Assembly (NCBI GenBank): GCA_032358165.1 | Contig: JAALGY010000041.1 | Span: 2,108,001 to 2,172,000 of the forward strand | Length of the DNA stretch: 64,000 nucleotides | Direction: 5' to 3' | From: Diplosphaera chodatii | Taxonomy: Eukaryota > Chlorophyta > Trebouxiophyceae > Prasiolales > Stichococcaceae | Shown here: in pieces, positions 14,738 through 28,000 of the stretch | How positions within the stretch are numbered: position 1 is the first letter of the stretch | Layout of the letters: the number at the start of each line of letters is the position of its first letter | Position numbers and translations under genes: made by a program | Notes under the pieces: model-generated | What the model was told of the DNA's origin: nothing | Databases searched by the model: none | What the model saw: the letters and a program-made list of their open reading frames with translations, nothing else

Positions 14738-17700
14738 ATGGGGAAACGCGACCGCGAGGCCGCCGGTGCGGGCGAGGCGGGCGGCTCAGGCAAATCAAAG
14801 GGGAAGAAGCCGCGGAAGCACGCAGCTGGTGCAGACCCGGATGGTGCCGCCGCGGGCGCCTCGGGCGATGCATGGCAGTCTGTGGAAGCTGGCGAGGACT
14901 TTCACACTGGCCTAGACGAGGGAGGATTCATGGGACTTGAGGTTCTTGAGGCGCCGAAGATCTTCAGCACATCCAAGCCTGCACCGGGCCCTGCTGATCC
15001 GGTTGCCGGCAGCAGCGCCGGCACTCCTGCAGCGAACCCCGGAAAGGCCAGCAAGACAGCGGGCAAGCAGGCAAAGGCAGCGGCAGGCGAAGTCCCTGCA
15101 ACAGGTACCGTTGGCAAGCAGAAGAAGGAGAAGAGGCGGAAATTGAGTACAGGTGCAGAGGAGGCGGCACCACCAGCCAATGTCGCTGCTGCCCAGCGTG
15201 TGCCCAGCTCCGACGCAGCAGCAGCAGCAGCAGCAGCAGGCGACGCACCAGCAGGAGCCGCATCTGCGGGACCCACAGCGGCAGCCGGCAGCGGAGGGGT
15301 TGATGATGAGGTGGCGGCAGCGCTGCGGGCGAAGATAGCCGCCAATGCAAAGCGGCGGCAGGAGGTCCGTCAGTCTACTTTGACTGCTCAGCACTCCTGA
15401 GGGGCTTGTAGTACGCAACATGCACCGAAGTGCATGAACTGGTGGCACAAGCACCTCTTGCACCTGGCAAGGCAAACGCATGCGAAGCCTCTCAGCAGAG
15501 GCATCTGTAGGAATGTCCTGGATGACAGTCTGCTACAGCAGATGGCGGCAGTGTCTGATGTTGCAGCACTGCGGATCGTGCGTGCGGTAGATAGCATCGA
15601 AGGAAGGAAGGATCACTGCACACTGTGGACAGTCTCCCACCCTCTGCCGCCTGACACCCACCCTGTACTGCTGTCAATGTCGCTGCAGAAGCTCGCGGCG
15701 CTGAAGGAGTCGGCTCGGCAGGCGGCGCTGGCGCGCGACGAGTTCGTCATGCCGGAGGGCCTGTCCCGCAAGGAGCAGCGCCAGCTGCTGGCCAAGCACA
15801 AGCGGGTGCGCGCCGCAACCCTTTGCCGCTGTCGCACCTCTCCGTGGTTCTGGAGCTTGTGAGCTGGCTGCAAAGGGGTGCTGCGCTGCGTGCGGATGAG
15901 AAGCGGCTGGTGGGATGCCGGGACTTGGTGCATAAATCGCTGCTCTGCTATGCCGGGCCTGACTGGGAGTCCAGGTGTATATGCACCACTGCGCCCTCCT
16001 TGTGGCCTCAAGCTGCCTTGCTGTCACCACCTCAGGAGAAGCACAAGGCGCTGATGAAGCACAAGAAGGCCAAGATCGCGGAGAGGCGGCGCAACTACAA
16101 GATGAGGAAGGCGGCGCGGGAAGAAGGTGTGCGCCCGAGACTGGACACATTCAGCGCTGGCAGACCCGACCGTTGATGGCCACAGATGTACCTGCTGCCT
16201 GGTCATTGTCGCAGCTTGGCATTGTCCTGCGCCAGTTCGTGGAAGAAGTCACATCATGAAGATAGCTATGTATGGCGCATGCGCAGGGGCGGAGGGCGGC
16301 AGCGGCAGCGACAGCGATGCTGAAGGGGATGTACCCGTGGCGCTGTCAAAAGGGCCAAAGAAGGCAGCAGCCACCCCAGCGGCTGCAGCGCCGGAGCCAA
16401 CGACTGACGTCAGCGCCTGGGACGTGTTCGGGCTGCACCCGGGCATCCTGCGAGCACTTGCAGTGCAGGTGTGCTGCTGAGTTGAGTTTTTTGTTTTTTT
16501 CGATACAAGCGTGGTTCGTGCAGCCCTACAAGCGCAATGTTCGGGCCAGATGCCAGTGAAGACCTGCGGCTTGCATGCAGCGCTCCCAGGCCCAGCAAGC
16601 ATTGGCATCAGATCTTCAGGCCACTGTCACCCGAAGCTCTGCAGCCTTCTACTGCAGGGCTTTGCCACACCGACGCCCATCCAGGAGGCGTGCTTGATGC
16701 CTGCCATCCGCGGCCGCCGCGACATCATCGGCGCGGCCCAAACGGTAGGCGATCGCGTCCAGCCTGCTGGATATGATTTGATCTACAGTCCCCTCGCACA
16801 TCGCCGAGTAGAGTTGCCCGGTGCTATGCTGGCTGAGCATGCCTCGCGCAAGTGCTCATGTATTTAGGCTTATTCGATTGCCGTGACCTGGGAGCCAGTG
16901 CGCTGGCGGTCATTGTGAAGTCGATGCCCGCCCACAGTATGGCAAGTGTGCTTCTGGAGGAAGTGTGGGCTGCAGATACGAGCAGCAGCGTGTAGCTGCA
17001 TGCTTGCTGCAGTGTCTCTGCCTGCATACTGACGGCTCAGGGTCTGGCACTGCATCTGGGCACAGCAGCACACAATCGCTGTGTCGTGCGCCGAGGTCCT
17101 CTCGGCGCCCCCTGTAGTGTCTTGGACCCAACAGCACCTGTCGGACAAGGGTTTCATGGTACAGCTGCGGATGGCACTCCCTGCCGCTCAACCCTGCAGC
17201 TGTCTCCAATGGCCCTGACATGCTTGTCATGCGTCGACCATGCATTCATGCGCCAGGCGTGATGCCTTGAGCTGTGTGTATGGTGCATCAGCACATTTGA
17301 AGCCAGGCCCCTGTAGAACACTGACGCCAGAGTTGTCCATTGTTCAGCCAAACGGCAACAGCCAGCATATGATAGGCAGCCGGTGACTGATTGATCGACA
17401 ATGTACCGCAGGGGTCTGGCAAGACGCTGGCGTTTGGGCTGCCAATAATCCAGCAGCTGCTGGCGGGGGGTGCGGGGGAGGCGGCGGGGCATGCGCCCCG
17501 CACCGGCATGCCGCCCTCCCCGCTGCGCGGCCTCATCCTGCTGCCGACCCGGGAGCTGGCGCTGCAGGTGGCTGCGGAGTGGTCGAGCACCCAAGCAAGC
17601 GATCTCCGAGAGGCACTGCGGGCCCTTTCCTGTGCCAGCAACGATCAGCAGAACGATGGGTCCAGCATGCAAGTACAGTGCATTGCGTATCCAGCTGAGC

Positions 17701-20700
17701 AGAGGGTCAGCAGCCACCCGGGTGACTGGCTGCTGCAGGTGGAGCAGCACCTGCGGGCGGTTGCGGGGCGCTGCGGCATCGGCACCGCCGCCATCGTCGG
17801 CGGCCTGTCAGCCCTGAAGCAGGTGCGGGGCACTTGCGTCACATGCTGCACCCTGAGTCTGAGCCTGCTGCCAGCAGCATGACGGCAGCAATAACCCCTG
17901 CCTGCACTGCAGGCTTGGTCTCCAGAGCATTGCACACTGCATTGGCCGCCACAGGCCTTGATACATTTTTGTGCAGGAGCGGGTGCTGTCAAAGCGGCCG
18001 GCCATCGTGGCAGCCACCCCGGGGCGGCTATGGGACCTCATGCAGGTGCGCCTGCCGAAGCTGAAAGCTGATTGCGAGCGGAGCTTCAACACCATCCTGC
18101 AGTGCTGATGTGCTGCCTGCTGGCACCGCTCATGGACTTGCTTCACAGCGGCAATCCACGTGGTCATGTTCAGTCACTGTATGCGCTATGTCGTGGCAAG
18201 TGATGCGCCACGCAGTGGTGGTCCATCGGTGCTGGCGCTCAACAAGCATATGGACCCACCCTGCAGGACGGCGGCGGCGCGTCCAAGCACCTGGTCCAGC
18301 TGCAGCAATTGGACTTCCTGGTGCTGGACGAGGCCGACCGCATGGTGCAGCAGGGCCACTACCAGGTGTGGGTGTGCCACGTCGAAACTTCGGCATATCC
18401 CCAAAGGGCTCGTGTTCGTGAAGACAGAATAATACGCTGGCGCAGTGGGAGGCTGCGGTTCCATGGGTGTAGCAGCCGACTGCTGCAGGGTGCCGCAGGT
18501 CGCGACCCGTGCTTTGGGCAGCATTTGTGCGTGGCCCTTCAGCTTGCAGCAGCCGGTCAGTTAGCGACCTGTGCAAACTGCATGCATGCGCAGGAGCTGG
18601 GCAACATCATCGAGTATGTGGTGGCCAACCGCGGCGGCGGCAGCGGAAGCGGCAAGGCAGGCAGCAGCGCAGCTGCAAAGGGGCGGTCAGCAGACAGCGG
18701 CGTCGGCAGCGATGCTGAGCAAGAGGCTTCAGATTCGGAGGCCGAGTCAGCAGAGAGCGACAGCGATGCAGACGGCAGCGGCGATCAGGAAGCTGAGGAA
18801 CCAGACGCCAGCAGCGACTCTGACGCTGACGGTGTGGCTGCGGCAAGCCCGCCGGAAACCGATGCTGCACCGGCAGCAGCAGATGGCAGCAGGGAGGAGG
18901 ACGGCCACGCCGCGCGCCCGCTGCAGACGTTTGTGTTCTCGGCTACGCTGACGCTGCCTGCTGGCCTGCGGCGGCGGCTTCGCAAAGGTGCAATGCCTGG
19001 CCTAGCAGTGGTGGATAGGGCACCTGTTGTGTGGCGTGTTCGCATGGTGCCCGTCCCTGTACCGTGAGGGAGGCGCACACTCACATGCATGCGCATGCGC
19101 ATGTGCCTGCAGCAAGTGGCTGTGCAACCGAGTTGGGTTGCCATGTATGCAGGCGGCGGCGGTGCTGGTGGCAGCGGCAGCCTGGAGACGCTCATGGACG
19201 CGGTTCCATTCGGCGAGCGCCCCAAGGTACCGGCCGCAGCACAGCCACCTCGAAACTCTGCTGCAGGCTTTTGCAGCTGTCGTTGCTGGTGCCGCTTCAG
19301 TGGGCTCGGGACCCGCCCTCAGGGAGTACTCGCTGCGGCACCTGTGTCCTGCTTCCTTGCAACCCAGATCAGCGCCTGCTCTCACGCAAGGCTGCCTCCA
19401 GCATGAGCTAGCGTCCAGTTAGGCGCGGGCACAAGGTGTTGACCAGGACAGGACGTGCCGCTGTGCGCGCCGCAGGTGGTGGACCTGACGGGGGAGACGC
19501 GGCGGCTGGCGAGCGGCCTGTCAGAGGCGCACCTGCGCTGCGACGAGCGCCAGCGGGACGAGTTCCTGTACTACCTCCTGGTAACTTAAATGATCGTTCA
19601 GTTTTTGCTCTTATGTGATTGTTTGGTGTGACGGATCACCCCTTGATGTCATCGGCTCCATTACACTGCCTCAGATGCTGGATACTTGAGAAGCCATCTC
19701 TCGCATTCCTACAGCTGCTGGAAGCACCCTACTGATTACCGCCCACCGGTGCTTCTAATGGACGGGCTGATGGCCGCAGGTGAAGCACCCGGGGCGGACG
19801 CTGGTGTTTGTCAACGCGGTGTCTGCCACCAGGCGCCTGGCCGCGCTGCTGGGCCACCTGGGCATCAAGGCCACCGCGCTGCACGCGTCCCAGCAGCAGC
19901 GGCAGCGCCTCAAGGTCAGCTGCGCGCAGCACCTGCCCTCTGGCATCCGATGTGCGAGTATCAAGCAGCTCCCTGCTGTTGAAATGCGTCTGGTGGCCCA
20001 GTAGCAATACGATATGGTCACACATATGACGGTCATCCTTGCAATACCCGCCTGTCTGACCAATTTTCAGGCCCTGGACTGCTTTAAGAAGGAGCCAAAT
20101 GGCGTGCTCGTAGCCACGGATGTGGCGGCGCGCGGCCTGGACGTCCCCGATGTCCGCTGCGTGGTACGTCCGTGACAAGCCCGGCTGACGGTCACCATGT
20201 AAACCCTCAGTTGAATAGGCAGTCACATCAGAACTCTAAACCCTTAATTTATTTAGCCGTCGTGCATCCCGATGATGTGCTGCTGTGCAGGTTCACTACC
20301 AGGTGCCGGCCTCTGCTGACCTCTATGTGCACCGGTCCGGGCGCACGGCACGGGCTGCAGCCAATGGTATCGCGGTGCGTTGCCCTTTCGCCTGCATGCC
20401 CGGTTTCCATTGCTGACATGCATCACTGCCCATGTACTGCTGCCAGCCCTGCTGCTGTCTGCTGCCACCCATGCCATGCCGCGGGCATCGGCTCGCCTCG
20501 GCTTAGCTCCTGCTGTGCAGAGGTAGCTGGACCGTCAAACCCCCTGATTGCCTCCCTGCTGCAGGTTGCGCTCGTCACACCTGGCGACTCGAAGCGCTTC
20601 GACGCGCTGCAGACGGCGCTCAGCCGGCCGGCGCCGCCCGAGTTCCCCGTGGTGAGTGCAGTGCGAAGACCTGGCTGCAACACGGATGGTAGCAGCAGCT

Positions 20701-22345
20701 GCTGACCCGCTCAAGTCGCAGCGGGACGCATTTGTGTGTTGCGCTCTGCATCATGGTCGGCGGCTCTCCTGCCTGGCATCAATGTGACACTGAGGTTGTA
20801 CATAACAAAGAACGACTGGCATTTGCGTGCATCATAGGACGAGGCGCTGCTGCCGGCGGTGCATGCACGGGTGGGCCTGGCGCTGCGGCTGGACGCCTTC
20901 GAGCGCACCGCGGCCAAGCGCCGCGCCGACAAGTCCTGGATGCGGGCCGCAGCGGAGGATCTGGGTGAGCGCGGGGGCTTCGGGGTCCCAGGGGCTGCGG
21001 GGTTCTGAGGCGCAGCATTCGGGCCAAGACAGGCTCGGGCCAGCGATGTGCTGCCGTCAAAACAGGCCGCCAAGCAGGGCAGTGACAGCAGCAGGCTGCC
21101 ATGCAGTGGCGACATGTATGCACGGGCACAGCGTGTGTCACAGACCCGTTGTCCATCAGCAGGCATCCAGCTGGACGACGGCGAGGTGGCGTCGGATGGG
21201 GAGATCACCAAGGGGCGGAAGCGCCGGGAGCTGCTGCGTCGCATGAAGAAGGCCGGCCGCAAACCCGACAACGGCGAGGAGAAGGGCCTGCGCAGGGTGA
21301 GTTCATGTTGTTTTGCACAGTACAGACAGCATGGAGCACAGCTGCTGTGGTGCTGCAGCCCCTGCAGGGCGGGCGCCAAACAGGGCTGCCTGCCCCATGC
21401 GCCAGCAGCACCCCGCCACAAGTGCTGATGAGCAGGAGCCAGCCACCAATGTTGTGCGCATCGACCGCCCCGTGCCGACCATCGTACCAAGACCACTGAA
21501 GCGTCCATCAAACTTCGCCAGGAACTGGGGCAGCTGCTGTCAGAGCCGCTGCGCCCGGGCTTCAGCCAGAAGTACTTCACAGGCGGCGCCGCTGGAGCTG
21601 CGGCCATGCTCATGCACAGCGGCGGTGGCGAAGCAGAGGCAAAGGCACAGCCAGGTGGGTTCCTTCAGACAGGCGCTCGGCACTGGCAGCCAGTCGGCTG
21701 GCAGGGCGGCGTCATCTGTGGCGACTGACGGCCGTCGCTGGGGCACCGGCTCCTTTGCTCGTGGAACAGTTGCAGGCCCGATGTGAGGGTGCACTGCCAA
21801 CTCCAGAGCGTCGGCAGACGGTCCAAACCCTGTGCAGGCGATGGTATGATGGCCGTGGTGGCAGCGGCGGAGAAGCTGCATGCCAGCCATGTGGCCGCAG
21901 CCGAGGATGTGGCCACCAAGCAGGCATCGGCAGCCAAACGGGCCAAGCGTGTCAAGGTGCCACTGGACCCAGCACAGTCGATTCATACATAATGAGGGTG
22001 CACTGCGGCATCTTGTGCGGCATGTTGCACAGCATTAGCATGGGACATGCGCGAGCATCCTACGTCACGTGAAGTTTCGGGACACGCATCAGAGGGACAC
22101 TGTGCTTATTGCAGGCCGCCAATGGCACTGCAGCGGCTGCCACGTCAAAGGCTAGCGGCAAGAAGCAGAAGGGGAAGCGGAAGGCGGAGCCACTGGACCC
22201 GGCCGCTGCCGCCAAGAAGGCGAAGAGGAAGGAAAAGTACAACAACCGGAAGGGCGGCAGAGGGGCGGCGGGGCCTGCGCCCATGGGGAGGGACGCGCAC
22301 GGGCAGGATGCGGTGGCGGCGCTGCAGGCGCAACAGAAGGCGTAG
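14738..22345 (+). CDS. DDX24: DEAD-box ATP-dependent RNA helicase, DDX24/Mak5/RH13 type
   Basis: Twenty-one exons (14738-15364, 15689-15805, 16036-16126, 16287-16468, 16658-16744, 17412-17567, 17739-17822, 17977-18045, 18267-18365, 18594-18987, 19153-19226, 19476-19580, 19780-19914, 20071-20163, 20291-20374, 20565-20651, 20838-20964, 21163-21296, 21492-21654, 21838-21956, 22115-22345) give 1085 aa. Helicase motifs run in order: Q (GFATPTPIQ), I (AQT|GSGKT), Ia PTRELALQ, Ib [40 protein letters not shown]. The Ser/Asp/Glu-rich insert between motifs II and III (exon 10), the basic N-terminus and the Lys-rich C-terminus are hallmarks of Mak5/DDX24, a nucleolar factor in 60S subunit assembly. Exon 1 encodes a poly-Ala run from a GCA repeat. 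The acceptor of exon 19 is the weakest junction. Confidence 0.95.
15215..15239 (+). repeat. (GCA)8 trinucleotide repeat in DDX24 exon 1
   Basis: Eight perfect GCA units plus one G code for a poly-alanine run in the disordered N-terminal part of the helicase. Such a run can change length by slippage without breaking the frame. Confidence 0.95.
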
Positions 22346-22547
22346 GAGAGCTGCTTGGCTTTTGGCGCAGTCTGAATCGGCCCTGCAGCGCGCTCTGGTC
22401 AACAGGACCTCTTGCTTCTTGCTGATAGTGGTCACTGCTGCAAGCAAGCCAGTCCGGCTGCCTGTCGACAGGGTATGGTAGCTACCCTGTGGCCCCGCTG
22501 TGTCCCGCCCACGGCAGGCGCCTAGTCAAGACAACACCGTTCAGTCA

Positions 22548-24482
22548 TCAGCTGTTTAGGAGACCGCCACTGGTGATCACCACCGCTTTCAGTGGGCGAC
22601 CCCACTTTGCCCGTGCCTTTGCTGCCCGGTCATCTCCCAGAAACCCTGCCACCGCATTCATCTGTCGTGCCTTGGCGCCAGGCGAGAAGGTCGGCACCTG
22701 GGTGACAGCCATTATGCATGTGGTCTGCAACTGCAAAACATGTGCTCCATGCCATTATTACATGTTCAGCATATGCGGTGTTGACGGGTTGCAGCTCCTA
22801 GATCCCCGTGTGATTCCTTTGGTCTGGCTGACAAGCACCAGTGTGGCACCCCAAGGCTGCAACAAGCTTACATTGGTGCCCTGCAACCAGCTCACCGTTG
22901 AAATGGCGCCAATGGTCTCGAGGCCCTCCAGGACACGGCCAAACACAACATTCTCGCCATCCAGCACCGGCACAGGGCCTGCAGGAGTGCACACTAACCG
23001 TCAAAGCCGCATGCAGGTTAGCCATAACGAGGTGGTCAGTATGAGCTGCGCCCGCGCAGTGAGGTGCGCCCGGCGGCAGCTTCACGAAATGCGTGCTGCG
23101 CACATCAGGAGCCCCAGCCTCAGCACTCGCCTGGGCCAGTGGTGATGAGGAACTGCATGTCGTGGTAGTCCCGCGCCTGCTTGATGTCTGGGTAGTCGTC
23201 GTTCTGAGACAGCATCAGCGACACCGTCCCTGCGGGGATGCAAAATGTGCTGCTTGTTGTGACGCAGGTTTGGGAGTGCGATTACGCAATGCAGCAGGGG
23301 CGCAAGCTCGCCGGTAGTCGACACGTATGTTTTCAGCCCAAGGCCAGTGTGCCATTCTGTGTGGATGAGCCGTGCACCTGGCCGCATGTGGGGCAGCCGG
23401 TAGGAGGCGCCCTGTAGCAGCTCTGGGTTGGCCTGCTGGCTGTCCTTCGGCACAAACACCTCCCCCTGCCGCTTGCTGCCCTGCCGCCCCGCCTGCAACA
23501 GGATGCAGCACAGCATGCGGTCACAAGTGATTGTGCGCCTCTAGCAGTGGGCCGCACAATGGACGCTTCATGCACAATACGTGCGACGCTACGCCGGACC
23601 CAGCCCAGACCCAGTCCATGCCACAGCCTGCGTGAAAATCTACAGTGACTCACCTGCACAAATGCGCCGGGCAAGACCTTGTGGAAGATCGTGCCAGTGT
23701 ACAGCCCCTGCTGCACTGCACTTCTGAAGTTGCCGACTGTGACAGGCAGGTGCTTGCCATACAAACCTGCGCAGGTTGAGCAGGGGGTACAATAATGCTG
23801 TGCGGTGGTCCATATGTGCACTTGTGCGTACTAAGCGCAATCAGACCAGTTCGCAACTCAGCCGCGCACTCACCTATGACAACTCTGCCGAGGGACGTGG
23901 GGTCTGTGCACAGCGCCGTCTTGGAACCGACCGTGCGCTGTCTGTTGAGCATGTCTGGACACAAGCCTACGCACAGCAACATGAGCTTGTTGCTGTAACG
24001 CATGAAGTGACTTGCACGCCATGCGGGCATGTATACTGCAAACGTCGCTGCAGGATGCAACAGAAGCTGCAAAGATCTGTGGTGCACCTATGTCGAGGTA
24101 GACCCTGTCTGTGATTGTTGTGTCCACAGCCGCTGCCGAAGCCTGAGCGTCCGCATCCGCAAATGCATGTGCAGGCCCTGGCAGGCCCGCCAGTGCTGCT
24201 GCTGCCGCTGCTAACGCTGCAGTGCTGCTGCGACGGGACACCCCAGCTGGCCGCTCGGCTGGCTGGTCAGGGCTGCCGTCCCTGCGGAGCGGCATTGTCA
24301 CATGCTATGCACCACCAGTGCCTGGTGGCAGCAACGCGTCCTGATGAAATGAAAAAGCACCTTCAGAAGCGATGTCGGTGCACCTGTTGCTGTGAGCTGC
24401 GGGGGCAGCTGCCTCCTGCCGATGGCCGCTGCATTGCAGCGCGAGGCGTCGCAGGGTGACGCGCCTGCCTGCGCCGCTGCAT
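22548..24482 (-). CDS. Thylakoid-lumen-targeted cyclophilin-type PPIase
   Basis: Eight exons: 24482-24384, 24262-24088, 23954-23874, 23766-23654, 23492-23378, 23229-23131, 22978-22896, 22697-22548, giving 304 aa. The N-terminus is Arg/Ser-rich (chloroplast transit-like), followed by SRRSS, a hydrophobic Ala/Leu run and PAHAF, the layout of a twin-arginine lumenal signal. The cyclophilin domain shows GRVVIGLYGKHLPVTVGNF, the active-site strand FHKVLPGAFVQ, GTVSLMLSQND, DMQFLITTGPGPVPVLDG and VVFGRVLEGLETIGAIS. It resembles chloroplast cyclophilins of the plant CYP28/CYP38 group and would act in protein folding in the lumen. The catalytic Arg of the FHRxIPG motif is Lys here, so activity may be weak. 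Intron 6 starts with GC (CAG|GCGAGT at 23130). Exon 1 is the least certain; a start at 24292 within exon 2 is the alternative. Confidence 0.85.
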
Positions 24483-25022
24483 AAACTCCAAAGTGGACGC
24501 TGAACGGGACCATGGGTGGAGCTCCTGATTGTATCGGCCTGACCCAGGCTGACTCCCGCCCCTGACATCGTCGATTATGCAAGCTGATACCGAGTGGATG
24601 TGCACGTCACAGCCAGTGCATGGTGAAGCGATATGCTACAACACTGATTTGAATTTGCACGTGCTAATATACAATGATATCAATGCTGGATTGGGTGTGT
24701 CACGCTACGCAACTGACCCATATGTGTACGTCTGACCAAATCGCATGATCCACATCCAAAATGTCGCTGCCTGCTGGCTGCTCTGGCGAGATGGGCGGGT
24801 GCAGCAAGACCACTTGCAATTTGCACAGGTTTGCACTTAACACATATCTAACCGTGGCCATCAATACCAGATCATGCACGGGCTTCTCACAGCAGATCGT
24901 CAACGTTGAACTTTCTGATGCTGTGTGCGGCAGCGGTCCTGGCACAGAGGTTGCAGCAGAGACACAACGAGCTGACAAGTGTCGTCAGTCAGCCAATGAA
25001 AACTGGTTGAGATGTCGGATGC
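24483..25022. promoter_or_regulatory. Divergent intergenic region, cyclophilin / GPI1
   Basis: These 540 bp lie between outward-facing genes and are clearly less GC-rich than the exons around them (for example 24640-24700 and 24830-24900). I find no gene, RNA gene or repeat. The promoters of both neighbours must be here. Confidence 0.4.
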
Positions 25023-28000
25023 ATGACGGACGTCGCTGGGGGGTCGCCAGCAGTGGTGCGGTTGTTCTGGCCGCAGCATCTGCAGCGCATTGGGGAACCC
25101 CACTGGCTGTTGGGCTGGGCTCGGGTGTTTGTGTCGCAAACGCTGGGCCAGCAGCAGCAGCTGCTGAGCGTAGTCGTTGCTGGCGCGGTGCCGCAGGGCA
25201 CTTCAGCAGGCGGATCGGGTCAGTGAAGTGCATTGACGCCTGCGCAGCAAACTCAGTATTGGCAGTGTGGCTTGCAGTCGACTGTGGCACGTTGGTCACA
25301 CGGAATCCCTGGTATGCAACACAGGCGGCAGCCGCGCAGCAGTCGCAGCAGCGCTGCAGAATGCACAGCGCGGAACAGTAGGACTTGCATCCGAGCCAGC
25401 GCAGCTCCTCAGCAGCGACCCTGACGCGAGCATACTGGGCGTGTGGCTTCCATCTGGAGCGGAACCGCAGCCACACGGTCGAGAGGCAGCAGGCATCAGC
25501 CAATATAATCAGCCGATATCATCACAGCATCCTGCGGTGCCACCGCTGCTGCGGACGCCAGGCGCACCTATAGCGGCGGCAGCGGTGCGTTTTTGCACAG
25601 GGCTGGACAGCGTGGCACGTCGCACCCGCAGCAGGACACGAGCGCGCCTCAACAGTCTCACAGCCGCTGGCACGGCCGCAGCATCAGAGACCTCCGAGGA
25701 CCCTGGCGACCAGGGGCCTGGCCAGACATACCCAGCTTTGGGTGATGGCGGAGCTGCGGAATATCCAGTGGACACTTCTGTGGCCTGTGCAATGCGAGAT
25801 GTCACTGATGGCAGCAGCAGCAGCGGACGCCACGGCGGCAGCAGGCCCTTGGACCCTGCCGATGCGCCAGCGCCACCAGTGCTGCTACAGGGCATCTGGC
25901 TGGGTGACACGCACCTCACACCCGCAGGCTGCCACATCATCCTGTACGAGCAGCCGGCAGCCGGACGCTGCCACCTCAGCATTGCCGCAGCAGCTGGTGA
26001 AAGCGACAGCAGGTCTTCAGCGGCTGCCGCGACGGAAGGCAGCAACGCTGCCATGGATGCTCTGCAGTGGGCGGTGGCTGTGATGAACCGCAGCCAAAGC
26101 CTCATCTCGGCGCTGGCGGCGGAAGTCAGCCCCGCAGCAACCCAGCAGCGGGTCCAGGTCGGTGTGCCTGGGACAGCAGGTGCAGCACAGCTGGGGTGGG
26201 CGGTCGATGTCGCAGTAGATGAAGCGCTGCCGGCTCCTGTAGGCCTGCTGGCGCACAGTGAGCTGTGGAAAGAGCTGCAGCGCTTCAGGCGGCGGCGTCA
26301 TGCAGTAACCCGACCAACCAGCCGGCTGCAGCCTGCCGCAGCTGCAGTCGGACTCAGGTCAGCAGCAGCCTCGCCAACAGCGGCCAGCGGCCGTGCAGAT
26401 GGCAGCACGCCGCAGCCTGTCGCAGATGCTACGGCGGCAGATGCGCAGGTGTTGTGCAGGGTGCAGCGGCGCAGCGCGACTGTTCTGTCGCACGCGGCGG
26501 GGCTGGCCGCTGGCTGCTGGCTGCTGCTGTGGCGGCAGCAGGTTGCCCAGATCATCGGTGGCTGGGCGGCATCCCTCGCCTGGGGTTTCATCGACCCTCA
26601 GGCGAGCGCAGGGCACAGAAAGACAAGCACATGCCATGCAAAACGCGGTCATCTGCAGACGATGACACGGAGATGCTGTGCGTGCTCTGGCAACCACATC
26701 GGCAAGTCCCGGCACATGTTGCTCGCGGCATTGCCTCATTGACCTAGGCAGCTGCCGTGCAGGTGCGGTGGCTTATGGGGGCGCCCGCGGGGCTGAAGCT
26801 GCACGCGGAGCTGGCCGCGCTGCTGGGCGGCGCGATGCTGGCGGCGCTGCGCTGGGCGGCCGCGCTCGCGGCGCACCTGGCGCCGCTGCTGCCCTGGCTG
26901 ACAGGTGCCCGGCTGCCTTACAGTGACACGGCTCAAGCATGATGCGCGCGCTAGTCGACAGAGTGCAGCGTGGATGCAGACCTGCAAGCTATATTGTTGC
27001 GATTTGAAACGTCAGCTGCCGCCAGCTGGCGTTCTACAAAGCAATCCGCCAATGCGGCTGCGACTGCGAGCGCCAGACCAGCAGCTGTCAACATTGTGAT
27101 GCTGACATGAAGGAGACAGGTGACGTCTGCAGGGGCGTTGGGCGCACTTGCAGCAGTGGCGGGCCTCGCGGCCGGCTTCGCAGCGGCTGCAGACGCCGTC
27201 GCACTTGCAGCGCTGCCGCTGCGGGCTGCACATGCAGCCATGGCGCTGGCCACCCGAGCACAGCTGCGGGTGAGGTCGTGTCGACCACAGCACTGCATTA
27301 GAATGGAAACAGGTCCGGGGGCACCACTGCTGACAACAGCGTCACGCCATCTCCTGCGCGGATGGCGAGCGAAGCTGTGATCCCGCATGCTGTGGCATGG
27401 CCGAGCTTGGAGCATGCACCCACTGCATGTGGTGCTGCTTGCTGCTTAGCCCAGGTGACGCTTTGCTGACATGGGCGTTTGCACCCTGCAGTCCATGCTG
27501 GCGATGTGGCGGCTGATCCTGGGCCATGGGAAGCCGCGCATGTTTGCGGCGCTGGCGGCGCAGCGGGCGGCGCTCGCCGCCGCGCCCCGCAGCCCCGCGA
27601 AGCAGGGCTTGCAGCTCCAGCAGCCGGCCAGGTGCGCACAGGTCGCATTCAGATGGCTGTAGAGCAAAGCCAGGGTTTGGGGCCACCTGCGTGCCGGATC
27701 GAGTAGGGCGCCTTGGATCTTTGAGGCGCATCCCTGTGGTACTTGCTTTTCACACCCTGCGTTCTGGTGTGCAGGGAGCAGCAGCAGGCCGCCAGCGCAG
27801 ATGTGCAGGCAGCGGCGGCAGGTGCAGGCGCTGCGTCAGGGGACCTGGCAAGCGGCCGACGCGTCAGCGGCTCCACAGAGCAGGACCCAGCCACGACGTG
27901 GCGGCAGTGGCTGCGGGTCGCAGCCGCAACGGCCATCGGCCTGGGTCCAAAGGCAGTCAGCCAAACAAGCAGCGCCGGCGCACACGTCGCTCACGAGAAG

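Noticed and set aside
15153..15338. Gln-rich open frame over the GCA repeat.
   Set aside because: It is the alternate frame of the poly-Ala repeat in DDX24 exon 1.
21420..21500. Reading [23 protein letters not shown] as part of DDX24 exon 19.
   Set aside because: It is in a different frame from the conserved [15 protein letters not shown] block that follows. Starting exon 19 at 21492 keeps phase.
25509..26105. Minus-strand open frame of 198 codons opposite GPI1 exon 2.
   Set aside because: It lies antisense to a GC-rich coding exon and reads as low-complexity Ala/Arg/Leu. There is no start context or splice chain.
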